Positions 9,511 to 23,100 of a DNA stretch of 64,000 nucleotides are shown piece by piece (the first letter of the stretch is position 1; every line of letters begins with the position of its first letter). This stretch comes from Glandiceps talaboti (Eukaryota; Hemichordata; Enteropneusta; Spengelidae). The position numbers and the translations under genes were made by a program. The stretch covers positions 6,927,861 to 6,991,860 of the forward strand of contig NC_135564.1 of assembly GCF_964340395.1 (NCBI RefSeq), in the 5' to 3' direction. Below the pieces are notes generated by a model. It made no database searches. It saw only the letters and a program-made list of their open reading frames with translations, and was not told the DNA's origin.

Positions 9511-9903
9511 TAATGTTAGACAATTGGGTGTCAAATTTTGAAAGATTATTTTCCTAAAATATTGTTGGCCAATATTCTGATCTGGTGTAGAGTGAGAGTT
9601 TAGTGATCTCATAATTGTATATCATAAGCAGTTTAATGTGCTTCGTTCAGCTCATTGTGAATTATGTAAATCAAGTTGAGCTGAGCAAAATAATATAGTA
9701 GTGCATCATCACCCAGTGTGGTAATGTTAGACATTTGGGTGTCATGTTTTGAGAGATACTTCTTGAAACATTGTCTGCCAAGATTCTGATGTGGTGTAAC
9801 ATGAGAGTTGTTCTATAAGCAATAATGTGCTTAGTTCAGCTCTTTGTGATGAATTATATGTTGTCAAGTTGAGGCCATCAAAATTGCTTAGTAGTGTATC
9901 ACC
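9511..9903. repeat. two diverged tandem units of about 210 bp
   Basis: Unit 1 starts at 9511 and unit 2 at 9722. Both read TAATGTTAGACA, then TTGGGTGTCA, a TTTTGA run, CAA-ATTCTGAT-TGGTGTA, TGAGAGTT, AATGTGCTT-GTTCAGCTC and end with CACCCA. Substitutions and a deletion in unit 2 show age. Confidence 0.8.
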
Positions 9904-9905
9904 CA

Positions 9906-11814
9906 ATGTACATACATGTATAGTATTTCTACAAATATTTATCTCGTACTATGTGCTGTCGGGGTGTGTTCTGATATGGCAAACCTTTTCCCGGTCAGAA
10001 AATCTCGTAAGTTTTTCCCACGATATTTCTGTAAATGAATTTGAATTATGTCTTGTTTCGATAGGATGACAGTTTTTATGAATTTAACAAGTAATAATTT
10101 TCACATAATATGGAACTTTATAATAGTTTGGGGTTCTTATGTTTGTCTTTACAAATGTATGCTGTACACAACATAGGGTTCAGTGCTGTGGGGAGAGGTG
10201 TGTCAGTGCGTATCAATATTGTGTGTCTTTATCAATAAATACCTCTCTGATATTACAATTATGTAAATTTTTAAGCTTATACATTTACAATAATTTTGGT
10301 CTTCAACATAAGGGACATCTTGATTTTTTAGTGAAATCGGTAATTTCACAAATCTTAAAAACATGATGTCTGATTTTGTTGTAGGGCTTCAAATGATTAC
10401 TGTGGGTATCATGATCTGCTAAAGTGAATGAGACACCAAAGTTCAGTACAATGTTAGAATACTTGCGTTGATGTGTACATGATGATAAAATAAATGGCTG
10501 AAATTTTTTGATTTAAAAAATTTACTGTAATATACAAAATGTAGTCAAAGTTGTTTGTACTCAATTGTAAGATTCTGGTAGAAAGTGCAGTTAGATTAAA
10601 AGTATACAATATTTTCTACATATGTATGTAAATTTTTTTTTTGTCTGGTTTGCGTATTCGCTAACGTTTTAGAATTCTGGTTACAAAGTAAATGGAAAGT
10701 ATTAAAGCCTAGATGTATTGTGTTCCTCATGCATGGACAATTCCTAGTTACTGTACTTATAATCATAATATTTATGAGGAGCACTTTTTATTTGATATTA
10801 AACCTTCCTTTGCATGAATAACTCAGTAAAATGTAAGACGAACTCAGGTAGATTTTTAACCAATCACTTCAGAACTGACAAAAGTGTCAGCAGTATTCAC
10901 ACTCCAATTGAAGGTTGTCAGTCGCCTCTTTAAGTGTGACCTGTACTGACCTTAAGATTATTCATGAGGAAGAATTCTATGAAGAACATAATATTGCATT
11001 AAAACCACCCTGTGTGTTTCTATAATTGAAAATGAATGCATTCTGAATGTATTTCAATGATTCAAGTAAGATGGGTGACCTTTGACCCCTGACTACACCC
11101 AAGCGTAAGCTCAGACAATTTAGGTCAGGAACCTATCGTTCTATTCAATTTCACATCCGTTTGTCTGTACAATATGTATTGTTGATTTATTGTATCAACA
11201 AGATAATCATAGAAAGCAAAGAAAGAAAGCACATTGCCACATTTGTTTCCATGGTAACTGGTATTTTTTACATTAGTGCCTCTAATCCATCCAACCAATG
11301 ATCATTTTGAATTGAAAGAGGCCTAATTTCACATGATTTGATGAGTCGTATGTCAATAGTAGAAAGAACCATTATTATTTTCCGTCCTTATTTTCCATTA
11401 GGTTGCCATGGTAATCAGTGATGCATAATTTACAAAATTGTTAACAACCATCAATCATACTGCGTATCTTTGTAAATTAAATGAAATAATCTTTAGACAT
11501 TTCAAATTGGTAGTTGAATCATGAAATATTAATTGCATGTATGTATAAAATTATTGTCACTAAGGTATTTCATTTTTTGTTGCTCATTATATATTTTGAG
11601 TTCCTGTGAAAATTAAAATATGTTTTAATATAAGGAAAAGAAAATTAATTTTTACAACAGGACATTTAATTTGTATGTATCAAAAGTTTTTAATATATTA
11701 GAATTTAAGTTTTTATTAGAAATTATTGAAATATGCTTATAAGCATTTATGACAGATATGTCATTTCACTGGTCATTGACAATACAGTGTACACAGAGTG
11801 GTGGGTTTGCTACT
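9906..11814. other. intron sequence, only a DR1 motif noted
   Basis: AT-rich with short spurious frames. The DR1 at 11076-11088 is listed separately; nothing else was recognised. Confidence 0.5.
11076..11088 (-). promoter_or_regulatory. DR1 nuclear-receptor motif
   Basis: TGACCT-T-TGACCC, i.e. GGGTCA-A-AGGTCA on the minus strand: two half sites one base apart, the class bound by HNF4 or RXR heterodimers. A motif match only. Confidence 0.35.
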
Positions 11815-11952
11815 GAGTGTGGTAAGCAGATAAAAACTGCCTGAGTTCCTCAGTCATTTTACCAGGGTTCCTGACCAGTGTGTTTGTTTAAGGGTGGTAA
11901 GGAGGTAAAATCTGTCAGCATTCTATAGTCACTTAATCAGGGTTCCTCACGA
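11815..11952. repeat. two tandem units of about 77 bp
   Basis: AGTGTGGTAAGCAG... and AGGGTGGTAAGGAG... units, each ending with CAGGGTTCCT-AC. Moderately diverged. Confidence 0.7.
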
Positions 11953-12553
11953 AAATTACAAATATAATATAATTGTGAATTATCAAGTTAAACTTTTTCC
12001 CAGTTTCTGTTAGCAAGGTTCCCAAACCTCAGCTAGAACACTTCACAAATTAATACATATGCATGTATCTCTTTGAATGTCTTCAGTGAAACTCACCTGT
12101 AACTTGGCCAAAGAGAAGAAAATTGGTTCACGTTTGTCAGCAATGAACAGTGTGAAATGATAATGATATTTTCACAATGCAGACAGTATCATGCGGGCAA
12201 AGTGTCAAGATTTAAAATATGCATGTATCATGAACATGTACATATTAAGTGTGTGCCTCATGTAATGGCAGGTTTCTCAAAATGTGGTTCAAAGAATGAA
12301 ATGATCAGATACAGCTGGCTTTGTGAATGTATTATTAAACATATGAAAAGAACATAGGCATTATAATCAGTGGTTCTGGAATCTATATATTGGCGATGCA
12401 TGGTGTACGCTTATTGTATAAAGAGGGGCCAGTATGCTAAGAATTTCAAGAGGTTATTGTAACCAGTGCATGCATTTGACTCGCGACTCGGTGTATAAAC
12501 AACATTTAATTAAGAACTGTACTCTGATATTGGGACTGTCTCTTGAAAATATC

Positions 12554-13200
12554 GTTATTTATTCTGTTATCAAATGTTATCCACCCTGTTAAAGAAAATT
12601 TAAGCCAAAAATATTTGCAGGATGCTGAGTCAAGAAAAGAAAATGTTTGTATTTTGACAGACATCCTTGATATTAATAATATGCTGAATTTGATATCATA
12701 TACTTTGTGTTGAATCATGGACAAAATTGTGGTACAGTTGATTCGATATGTAAAATGTTGTATTAGATAGACGCTCTTAATTAAAGAAAATTAAGCTTCA
12801 CTATATTTGCAGAAAACAAAACATTTGCTTTTTGACAGACATTCTTGATAATAGGCAGAATTTGATATTATTTACTTGGTGGGCAAAATCAGTAACAAAA
12901 TTGTGACACACTCGACTCAGAATACAACATTGTAATGGCTGTCTTAAAGAAATTTAAGCTGTGTATTTGCAGGATGTTGAGTGAAGGAAACAAACTGTTT
13001 ACGTTGGACAGACATCCTTGATACTGTAGTAATGTTCTTTGACACACAACCAAGTTACATAGTACTTTTGTTCATGTCAACACATGAAGTTGCAACCTTA
13101 TGAATCTGTTTACTGTCAGACATCCTTTGCTGAATTAGAAAATCAGACACTTGGTGGACAAAATAGGGAAACACTTGACTCAAAATGTGTGTTGTGAAAC
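12554..13200. repeat. three to four diverged tandem units of about 190 bp
   Basis: Recurring blocks: TTAAAGAAA-TTAAGC, ATTTGCAG, GACAGACAT-CTTGAT, GAATTTGATAT, ACTT-GTGG-CAAAAT and ACTCGACTC-like ends occur in the same order from 12580, 12780 and 12945, with a partial fourth from about 13115. Old satellite-like array. Confidence 0.7.
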
Positions 13201-14056
13201 TCAACTATTTTTGAACGTCTGAAAACTAAACGAAACATATTAAGAATTAGGTACTAGATGCACAAGTATGATTTACAAAGGTTATAAAACACACAAGCAT
13301 AGGTCAACTGTTTGTGTGTTATATATTGGTAAATCATTTGATCTACCAAGCAGCTTAGCTGATGAATATTTTTGGTCATGTACATGCAAGTTGGACCTGA
13401 ATAGGAAAAGGGTTGTTGTCAGCCCATCAAGTGAAAATTGTTCTTGAGTTGAACTCTTGGTCATTAGCATCTCTTTAGGTCATCATATATTGAACACCAT
13501 GTCATCCAAAAACAAATTTTCTACCTGTATGTCAGGATTTTTCATTTATTTTAGTGACGTTCCAACCGCATAATCATATTACCTGTCCAATTTTATCCTA
13601 ATCAAATAAAAAAGTTGTACTCTACTTTCTGTTAATATATTATCTTGAATCCTGAAATCTCAGGTTGTATAATTCATGAGGGGAAATTTGATTCAATATT
13701 ATAGGAAGACCAACTGATTGTTTTAGACTATACTAGGTATGTGTTGTAATTATTTGTAATAAATTGTAGAATAGTAATGAGGATTTACATGTATGTCTAA
13801 GGAATTAATTAGGGGGATTGGATTTCAGTGGGTGTGAATTTACATTTGATGAGGTCGGCTTAATACTTCAAATTCAATTTAATGATGTATTATGGACTCT
13901 ATATATACTAGATGCTATGTCAAATGAAATCTGTAACTATTTCATGTCGTTCTTACTCAAATCATTGCCACACCTTTTAATTAATTAATTCAATTTTACA
14001 GTGAATTTAAAATTTCCATCGCAGTTTACATGTACACAAATTGACAATATTACATG
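13201..14056. other. intron sequence, nothing recognised
   Basis: AT-rich; no structured repeat seen before the microsatellite at 14057. Confidence 0.55.
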
Positions 14057-14076
14057 TATGTGTGTTTGTGTGTGTT

Positions 14077-14141
<65 letters not shown>

Positions 14142-14176
14142 ATGTATGTATGTATGTATGTATGTATGTATGTATG

Positions 14177-14215
<39 letters not shown>

Positions 14216-14262
14216 ATGTATGTATGTATGTATGTATGTATGTATGTATGTATGTATGTATG
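14057..14262. repeat. compound (TG)n/(TATG)n microsatellite
   Basis: Alternating TG and TATG blocks over about 205 bases. It keeps all frames open in both strands (CVCV, HTHT, YVCM patterns); none of these is a gene. It adjoins a dispersed element at 14268. Confidence 0.97.
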
Positions 14263-14267
14263 CATGT

Positions 14268-14461
14268 GAGTGTGGGGAGGATGGATGGGTGCGTACATGC
14301 GTGTACATGTATATGTGTATCATTGATGTATTCAGTACAACAGAAAATGACAAGTGTCAAATCTGCTAATGATTTTACTCCCTAGCATATAGACATGTAA
14401 AGTGATCTGACCACCTTGTATCAAAATTTACCACATGTTTTGGAGTCTGAAACAGTTTACA
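14268..14461 (+). mobile_element. microsatellite-associated dispersed element, copy 1
   Basis: The segment from GTGTGGGGAGGATGGATGG to CTGAAACAGTTTACA is found again, reverse-complemented and nearly identical, at 48975-49155. In both copies a (TATG)n/(TG)n array lies on the same, 5' side. A family pattern of conserved 3' flank plus microsatellite core is known from pearl-type (Helentron-derived) elements of bivalves; assignment to that group is inference. Confidence 0.7.
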
Positions 14462-15309
14462 GTGTTCTTATACATTGCACAAAATGTTAAAATAAATCTA
14501 ATAAAATGTTCATGGCAACAGTTATTTCATTATGTATTTAGGACGCAAGAACATACATACATGTACATGTACATATGATACATAGAACATATGGGCATTA
14601 AACTTTTGGTAAGTCTTGAATTTCACAGATGTATTTATCTTATACTATTGGGAAGCTCTCAACTTCAAGATTACAAACCATGGAATTCATCTGATGATTG
14701 CTGTACATTCTATTCATGTGTGGTATGACCCAAATTAAAGGTTTGACCTGGGTTACCTTAATCATGTGTCAACATAATCAAGTGTCATTGATTAGAAAGA
14801 ACCTAAAATCATGTCTGAAAAAAATACAAATGTTACAAAACATAGTGAGAAAAATAGTGTTATTTGATGTAACAAAGTGGAATAAATACATTGTGAATTT
14901 TTAAAAAAATCATATCTCATTGTTTCTACATGAATTTGTGAAATGAACCGTCACAGTAAAACTAGAACCACAATGTATAATCATATATAAGTTTGTTTAA
15001 TTCATTTATTTATTATGCTTCTTACACACTACAGGTACAGTAGAAAACTAACAACAAAAGCCACAGAACATACAGATCTATATACATGTAGATTAGTAGA
15101 AAACCAGCTGTAAATGACAAACAATAAAATATTAGTAATTCAGGTATAGATGAACAGGTGCAAGTCACCTCTATGAGTCTTCTTGTGTCCAAATAACAAA
15201 ATGAAATTGTTGAGTGTTTTAGCTAGAAGGTTGGGGAACTCCGGTAAAAATGACAGGAGAACTCACATAGGTTTTACCTACTTTATAGTGCACTTACAAA
15301 ACATTGTTG
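14462..15309. other. intron sequence, nothing recognised
   Basis: AT-rich, with short runs of TACATGTACATGTAC. No other structure. Confidence 0.5.
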
Positions 15310-15400
15310 TTTATGTACTAAAATTTAAACTTTACGTATCTGATGCTTAAGTTTCTTTTTGTAGCATCAGAGGTGAAGTACATATATTTTAGTACATAAA
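15310..15400. repeat. imperfect hairpin, 38-base arms
   Basis: TTTATGTACTAAAAT at 15310 pairs perfectly with ATTTTAGTACATAAA ending at 15400; inside, CTGATGCT pairs with AGCATCAG, loop about 15 bases. May be a remnant of a foldback element or a small palindrome. Confidence 0.65.
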
Positions 15401-17630
15401 TAATTTAATTTTGTAATGTTAGGATTTGTGTTATTGCAGATAATAATATCTGATATCAAACAGACTTCAGTAAACAGTTAACTGGTAACATGACTCCATT
15501 TTAGGACTGTATATATTTATATTATTTTGTATTCTATCTTTGCAGTACCTTGGCAATGATAATGAATTTCAGAGTACTAAATTTTTAGTAACACAGCATT
15601 CATATTGTATTGACTGTTTGATTACTACTTCAAACTATACACTATATAGGGGTGGTGTTATGATAACAGTCAATTGGGACTGGCAGGTATTAACATACAT
15701 GTATCAGGTGTGCCCCCTGGTAATACAACCATGTCCCAGCTATGCCAAATATGTCTGTCTATTACATCACATCTGTATCCTGTGGCTGTCTTTTTTATTC
15801 ATTAATTGTACATTTTGTATAATGCAGTCATTAAAACAACTTACTTTAGTAAATAGAGTACAGTACTGAGGAATGTATGGCGAGAGATTTTGATGTACCA
15901 GGTAGACCAAAAATAAGGCAGATATTTTGATACAAATAAATCCAAACAGGTGTATTTACATAAGCAATATCAGTCAATATGAGTTACAGACAGAAAGTAC
16001 ATAAAATATTTCAACATATTTCGGTCCTTTGATGCCATAATCGCTGTAAATTGTAGAAAGGACAGTGTGCTAATAGTAATGATATTTAGCATTGTTCTAC
16101 ATCAGAAAAAAAGCAAAGACAAAAGACAGGGTGTAGTTGTATCCATCAGTTTTTAAATCTGAAGAATTTAAACGGATGTGTGATTTGATACCTTCCTGAT
16201 CAAAATTTTTTAGAATTTAAGTTAAATTGAAAATGTGTTGATGAATTCTGAGGATTTCTAGTATCAGGTGACATGGTCATGTGACATGTATATCCTGTCT
16301 GAATTCAGCTACATTTACATGTGATTGGCATACATGTAACAAAATACAAATTCCGGTTTTAAGGTCTCTGACAGGCACAAAACAGAGGAATTACAAATGT
16401 AATGTCAACAACACAAGTACATAATCTGAAATCTCTACATAATTGCATTTGCACATGTACAGTTTGCAGTCAACATATTAAATATTTCCTGTCATGGCAA
16501 ATATTGACATGTTTGATAGAGCAACAACAGTATGGTGTAGATTGTGTGTACTTTATGTATTACAGAAGTTAGGGTGGAGGTTGTAGTACAATAAGTGTGT
16601 GCATTGTCTTATTACAATATTGTAAATTGACATGGCAGAGAATGTGTGTCTGTTGATTTTGGTTGAATTTGAGAAATGTTGTCAAGCTTTTATTGAATCA
16701 TGAACACATAATATGCCTACAAATGCATGAATATTACGTGTATACTAGGTGAATTAGTAATTCTGCTAGAAATGTAGGCGTAATCAGCCAGCAGATCATG
16801 CCAGCAGATACAGACATGTATGATTCTGTGAATGTGCATATTAGGTGTGAAACCATAGTTTCACATTTTTGGTAAATAGAATTAGGATGGATCATAGAGT
16901 AGATGCTATGAAGAGAAATCTTGAGAATCGATGCCATGGATAACATACATGTGTCAAGACAAGGAAGATCTTGAGATTTGATGCTCCAGATGGCAGTTTG
17001 ACTAGAACATGTACCTTGTTGAAATACCTGAATATGTGCACTATAAAATAATGTGCACCAAATCTATACTGCCAAAAATAGAATCAAATTTTGATGTGGT
17101 TTTAAAATTACATAAATTTAGAACATTCACTCGGCGTCAAAATTGAATTTTTTCCAGTGAAAATAATTTTTTTCTGGCATACATTTATAGTCTATATTTC
17201 GTACACATACATGTAAATATCATGATTAATTATTGATCTTAAAAATGATAATTATGACTTCAATATCAATTACTATTAGTTGATAACTGTGCTTGATTTG
17301 ATTTCATCTGAATGATACTAATGAAGGGTTTATTGAGAGTGTTTACTGGTTTGTTTATTTGTCACAGTGATTTCAGAACTACTTTTACTGTACACAATGA
17401 TGCATTAAGTCCATCAGTACAATGAAACTGACATTTCTATTTTTGTAATTATTCAAAATGCAAATTTTGTGGCATTTATTATATAACATTAATCCCTAAA
17501 CACTGCATTTCAAGTATTCATCATAGATGATTGCACAATGAGAAATAAGATTATTCAAATTTCATTATTTTGATTAAAATATTATAAAGGTAAGATCCAT
17601 GAAAAATTTAAGAAAATGTAAGGCTTATAA
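15401..17630. other. intron sequence, nothing recognised
   Basis: AT-rich; no repeat longer than a few dozen bases and no exon-like frame with motif support. Confidence 0.5.
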
Positions 17631-17980
17631 GTGGCCATATGGATGAGGATTTGAAATTTATTTTGGAATTTTAATTTATACATGTAGAGCAATGTTATCA
17701 TGGCTTCCTACTTGAAAATCAATGTAAAACAGCAAAGACAAAGGCCTTATTTGAAATTTTATAAATTGCAAAAGATTAATAAATGCTTAAAATGTTTGTT
17801 TATGTACATACAATAACAAAAGTTTTACACATATTTTATCTTTTTTCAATGTATTGAGTTATAAACACAGACTTTGTCTTTGCTGTTTCACATTGATTTT
17901 TCAAGTAGGACGCCGTGATAACATTATTTTATCAATTAAAATTCTAAAATAAATTTCAAATTCTCATCCATATGGTCACT
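17631..17980. mobile_element. MITE-like foldback element with about 115-bp terminal inverted repeats
   Basis: The left arm (17631-17745) and right arm (17869-17980) are inverted copies of each other at roughly 85% by eye: CCATATGGATGAG / CTCATCCATATGG, AATGTTATCA / TGATAACATT, CTACTTGAAAA / TTTTCAAGTAG, AACAGCAAAGACAAAG / CTTTGTCTTTGCTGTTT. The 123-base middle is AT-rich and non-coding. Weaker pairing may extend outward to about 17590 and 18020. No target-site duplication could be fixed. Confidence 0.75.
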
Positions 17981-20098
17981 TTAAAGATGAGTGAAATTTT
18001 TTTGATCTCTGTAAGGGTCATCTTGACTTGATTGTATCAGCATAAATCAATATTTGTACCTGTATATAATGTGAAAGCAGTTTAAAATTAGAACTTCATC
18101 GTTTGTTCACAGAATTCTAATATGTCTGCGTATCAAAGTGACATTAAATGTACTTCTGACAAAGACAAACCTGACAGTCTGTAATTTCAGTGTCACATTC
18201 TTGAAAGGTATTCAAGCAATCAAATTAACTCAGAAAGAGTGTCGAATTATGTGCTGTGTGGCATTAATTGGTAAATAAAATTTCAGTGAAATCACTTTAC
18301 TTGTAGGTGTATAGACTACTGGTAGTAATTGCTTAACCAGTGACAAAGAACTGACAGTGTAGTGATAGTTTCCATTGTCGGTGAATATTGTGAATTTTCA
18401 GTCGATCGAATCAGGTGTCAGATTTGCAGTATTCTCTGTGAACGTACGTAATGTACCTCATTAGCCCAGTAGTCCATTATAATGCTGAATTGAGTTGAAA
18501 GTGATCTAATTCTTCACTTGGTTTGGTTAAAAAGTAGTGTGATCTGTTCACAACTATTTAAAGGTATGTAGGTTAGGATTGTATGTGTAGTAGCTTGATG
18601 GAAGATCCAAAGATATTCATCAGCTTGGTTTCATATATAAAAGTTATTTTATCACAAGCAGGAAATGCTACCTTGTACAGTCCAGATATTTCATCAAGAC
18701 TCGATTGACTTCTTCAGTAGACTGAGTGTTTTCGCCAGGTGTTAATGGCATCATGTGATTATTGACCAAGACTTCGGAATTGATGAAGTGAATTTGACAA
18801 GAACCGAAATATAAAAAGGTTCGTAGGTTGATACGTGTACACTAGCTGATTCTCAGCAAAGTAGGGAATTTTGAACCAAATCAGTTAAATGTGTTAAAGG
18901 GTTGTAAACAAACCCATTTCCTTTAGGGTCAGAGTAGTTGTTTCATTTGTCAATCTTTTGAAGGATTTAGTCTGTCATAATCATAAATATATTGGTAAAT
19001 TATTTGATTTAAAAATATGAATTATATGTAGATGTGTTCATATATGATATACCCGGGGCACACCCCATTTTTTGCTCTTGGGTTTGTGAAATGGCATTGA
19101 GCACTATGAGAACTTAGAAGCAGACAACATACATGTACAATGTACACAATACCAAACAAGAACAATAAAATAATACTTATTGTTGGCAGAAAAATATGAA
19201 GAAATTGAATTAATTTTGAGAAGGACAGACTATGTTAAGCAAATTATGTACATATGTATGTCCTTGGACATGATCGTGTGACAATTCATCTTTGTGCTTT
19301 AGGTCAAATGGAGCTGTTCTGTAAGAGTCCGGACAGGATTACATATAGGTGGTCAGAACATGCCACGAACAATGTTAGCATTTGTGTCAAGTAAAGACAC
19401 CAGTTAGCAAGGATGTTACTTGTTTACATACAAATAGAATAATCCTTGTCTTCACAAAACTACCCTTTTGTTGTCTAGTATTAGTATTAGATCTCAATGC
19501 TAGCCTGTCTCTAATCTATTAGTAGCAGCCATGTGTCATGACCCATGAAATGTGTGCTCTCTAGTATGTGACATGTTTTCTATGTAACAAGGTTACTTTC
19601 GCTCTCAGACAGGAAAAAACAGTATTGTTGTATGAATTGCATTAGGCTTTTAACTCTAAACTTTGTACACATCATACAGACCTCAGACTACTAAAAGAAC
19701 TTTTAGTGGTCTGAGTGCAGACAAAGGTGATTTGGATCATTGCTACACATTCTATTTCAGTCTCTATGAATGATGTACATGTAACCAGTGCTTCCAAGGT
19801 TCTTTGTAATGTATGCAACCTATTCTGCACCTGCACAGGAATGTTAGCATATTTACTAATACTTTAGAGAGTCAAGTGAGCTGTTAAGACATACATGGAT
19901 TAAAATACACATGAAAACAAAGAAACGGCTAGTCTACAGTATACATGTATACATTGTACTGGTATATTCATTTCGTTTCTGTTGTAAGGCCTGTATCTGT
20001 ATTTTTACGTGCAGTTGGCCATCATCCATTTCATTTTGCATTGTCCAACCTGGGTGGGTATAGAAGGACTACTAGTAGTACCATACATCAGTTGAGCA
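17981..20098. other. intron sequence with one short perfect-type hairpin
   Basis: A 16-base-arm hairpin sits at 19682-19715 (CTCAGACTACTAAAAG against CTTTTAGTGGTCTGAG, two-base loop). Nothing else recognised. Confidence 0.5.
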
Positions 20099-20118
20099 AT
20101 CGATCGATCGATTGATCG

Positions 20119-20174
<56 letters not shown>
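20099..20174. repeat. (GATC)n then (CAAT)n microsatellite
   Basis: A few GATC units turn through ATTGATCGAT into about 13 CAAT units. Confidence 0.95.
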
Positions 20175-23100
20175 GTGGTTTATAGAGCACCCGTATCCAA
20201 TTCTCAGTAAAGTTCATAGGCACTGTACAGTTATGCGTTGAAAGCTCTACAGAAAATATATGTTCCCAGGGTATTTATATATCATTTTGTTTCTGTTGTA
20301 CTTTACAAGAAGTTAGCCATCCATTTTCTTTTTTCACTGTATTGCAATTTGTAGGTATATACGTATATGTACATACATACATTGTTAACATAGACAGGTC
20401 ATACTTTCTTTCACAGGCACATAAATGATTGGTCAACAAACAGGAACCTAAACAATAGCGTTAAGACAATTATATGATAGTCAGTAGTCTTTCAATTTCC
20501 TTTCAACAATCTATTTCTGTCTCACAGCTGTAGACATTATGGAGACAGAGAACCAGGATATGATTGAAGGTTATGACTTGAATAAAACCATGACAATGAA
20601 TTCATTTCTAGGCTAGTATGTACTACTACATTTGTAGTAGTACTATTCAGGCAAAACAACATGATATACATGTATCTTACAGTCTTTGGTATTGCATGCA
20701 ATACTTTATCATCAAGTTTTATATTCATTCCTATAAATGTTTATCATGTGGTAACATAAAATTCCCCGAGAATACCTACTAAAATTTCCACTCTGATCAT
20801 TTCCAATAAGTCATAAGTGAATTTTGTCACAAATCCTGACGAAATAATTTATTATTTTAAGTGAAATAAATCTTTGTGAGTGAAACGACATGTTTGACTG
20901 TAGAGGTATGATGTAGGCTGAAGTACATTGTTTGTATAACTATAGTCTTGCATTGTGTAAGTAGGTTTAACTGTTGGGGGGTATTAACAAATTTAGAATT
21001 GCATTTACAGTTATTGTAGTATTAAAACACACAATGGAATCATTCAAATACAAGAGTCAGGTGTGAGTAATTTTGACACTTTCAATTTAACCTGTGCTGC
21101 ATTTTGGCTAAATTTATCAGAGGCTGGAAACAGAAACTGGGGGGAATTGATGATGCCATTTTGCACACGTTCTTAAATGTAATTTTGTTGGAGATCACAT
21201 ATAAAACTGCAGATTTTGCATTGATTTTGGCCAAATATGCTAACCATGCTCACAGTGTTCGCCATAAAATATGTACTGTATGGGTAAATTAGCATAACAA
21301 AAACACGATTATGCTGTAAAATATTGGCCTGGTTTCCAGATACGTATATAGGATGCCATCACTGGTATAATGTACATGTACATGTACATGGTGTGTATGG
21401 AGATCACCCTGTCTTTAGCAAAACAACTGTTTGCCCCCCAGACAAATACTTAATAGTTATTTAATGTACTACTCATAGCTTCCAAGGTAAAATTATGTTG
21501 ATTGGTTTATTTATGGTGCCTCAAAGCCATATTTCATAAATTTTGATTCACTATTAAATACCCCCAACGTGTACAAGTATTTAATAGAGTTATTAACAAT
21601 GCGGTTGATTTCCTTTCACCTTCAAGATATATTTTGTATGATTGTTTGAAAAAAAAAGGAAAATTGGATGTTCTTGAATGCATAGAACCAAAAATATATG
21701 ATTGTCTAAAAAAAAAAACGAATAAAAAAAAAGAGAAGAAAATCTCTCTGACCAGGTTTCACCATGTGTTCACAGAAAATGTACATACAACAACAGATCT
21801 AAGAAGTCTAAGGCGTTAATACTACAAAATGTAGACAACAAACGAAAGGTGCAAAAAGAGGTGAAAGTAAGAAAGACAAACAACATCAAGACTGCTCTTA
21901 TCCTTAGACTGAGTCAACTCCAGGCTCTATAGACTGTACAGAAATGTAGATGTTACATTATTCAGGTGGCCTCGCCGATAAAATTACTCATTATACCTTC
22001 AAGACATTTTTCATCAATCTGTAAATTTACACACTTCTACTATAGGCATCTGAAAGATTGTATCACAAATATTGACCTATCCTCAGTACGGCTTATTTCA
22101 TAAGTTATTTTGATGTTGAATTTTCATGTTTCCTAACTCTGACTATATGACCTTCAGAATCTCAGGTGAACAAATTCGGCAGCTAGTCAAGCATCAAGCA
22201 ATAAAACAGCCATCGCAATGAAATTTGATTTGTTTTTCACAGCCATCAATTTTGCATGAAAAAAAAATCATGCATGACATATTCTACTTAGAGAACCTGT
22301 TAATGTCTGTTTGTATTGTATATAAATGTATTTACACTATGATATGCAACTTGTCAGAATAATGATAAATGTACATGTACAGGAAACACTCCAAGTTCAA
22401 AGGAAGATGCGAATTTTTTGTTCCTAAAAAGGACTTGACAACGTTGATATTTTATCTTTATCTTTTGCATACACACGTTTAAACATCCTAGTGTTCACCT
22501 TGTAAGACATTTTCTTGGTCATACACTACACTAACGTAGAAAATGGTCCGCGAATGATGGAAAAATCCTACATGGATTTCAACATAAATTTTTTCTCCCC
22601 AGTATTTTGAAAGTTCTTTTCACTGTGATGAAGTCCTAAATTGCAAATACATTTTGTAATTTGTAAATGAATAATATTTGTACAACTAGAGTTTAAATGT
22701 TGTCTTTAGTGTGCTCAGATGAAATACCTTATTTTCAAGGCCAAAATTCTCACAGGATAAAAAACTTAGGTCGTCAGATTATGAATACTTTAGTTGCATT
22801 AAAAAGATATTTGTAAGGTTTAAGTGTAGATAAGTAGTGTTTGGGTGTTAAATTTTATAGTAGGAAAAGTGAAAAGTGAAAATAGCAAAAATAGATTCTA
22901 AGCTGAAATGAGTAAGGTTGTGCGAATTGGTTTACACATGTTGGTACCTCCCAATTCAATAAAACATTTGAAGAGAATTGTACCATCAATAACATGTAAT
23001 TGTAATAAATCTGTACAACTTTTAACATTCTTTGTTTTCATTCTTCAAAGTCAGAGGCACATTCTAACATAAAGGGAATTTTCTCACAAAGAGTTGATGG

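Noticed and set aside
13985-14385. Several 70-120 codon frames with YVCMYVCM or HTYIHTYI repeats
   Set aside because: Translations of TG/TATG microsatellites; the non-repeat ends belong to the dispersed element shared with 49 kb.
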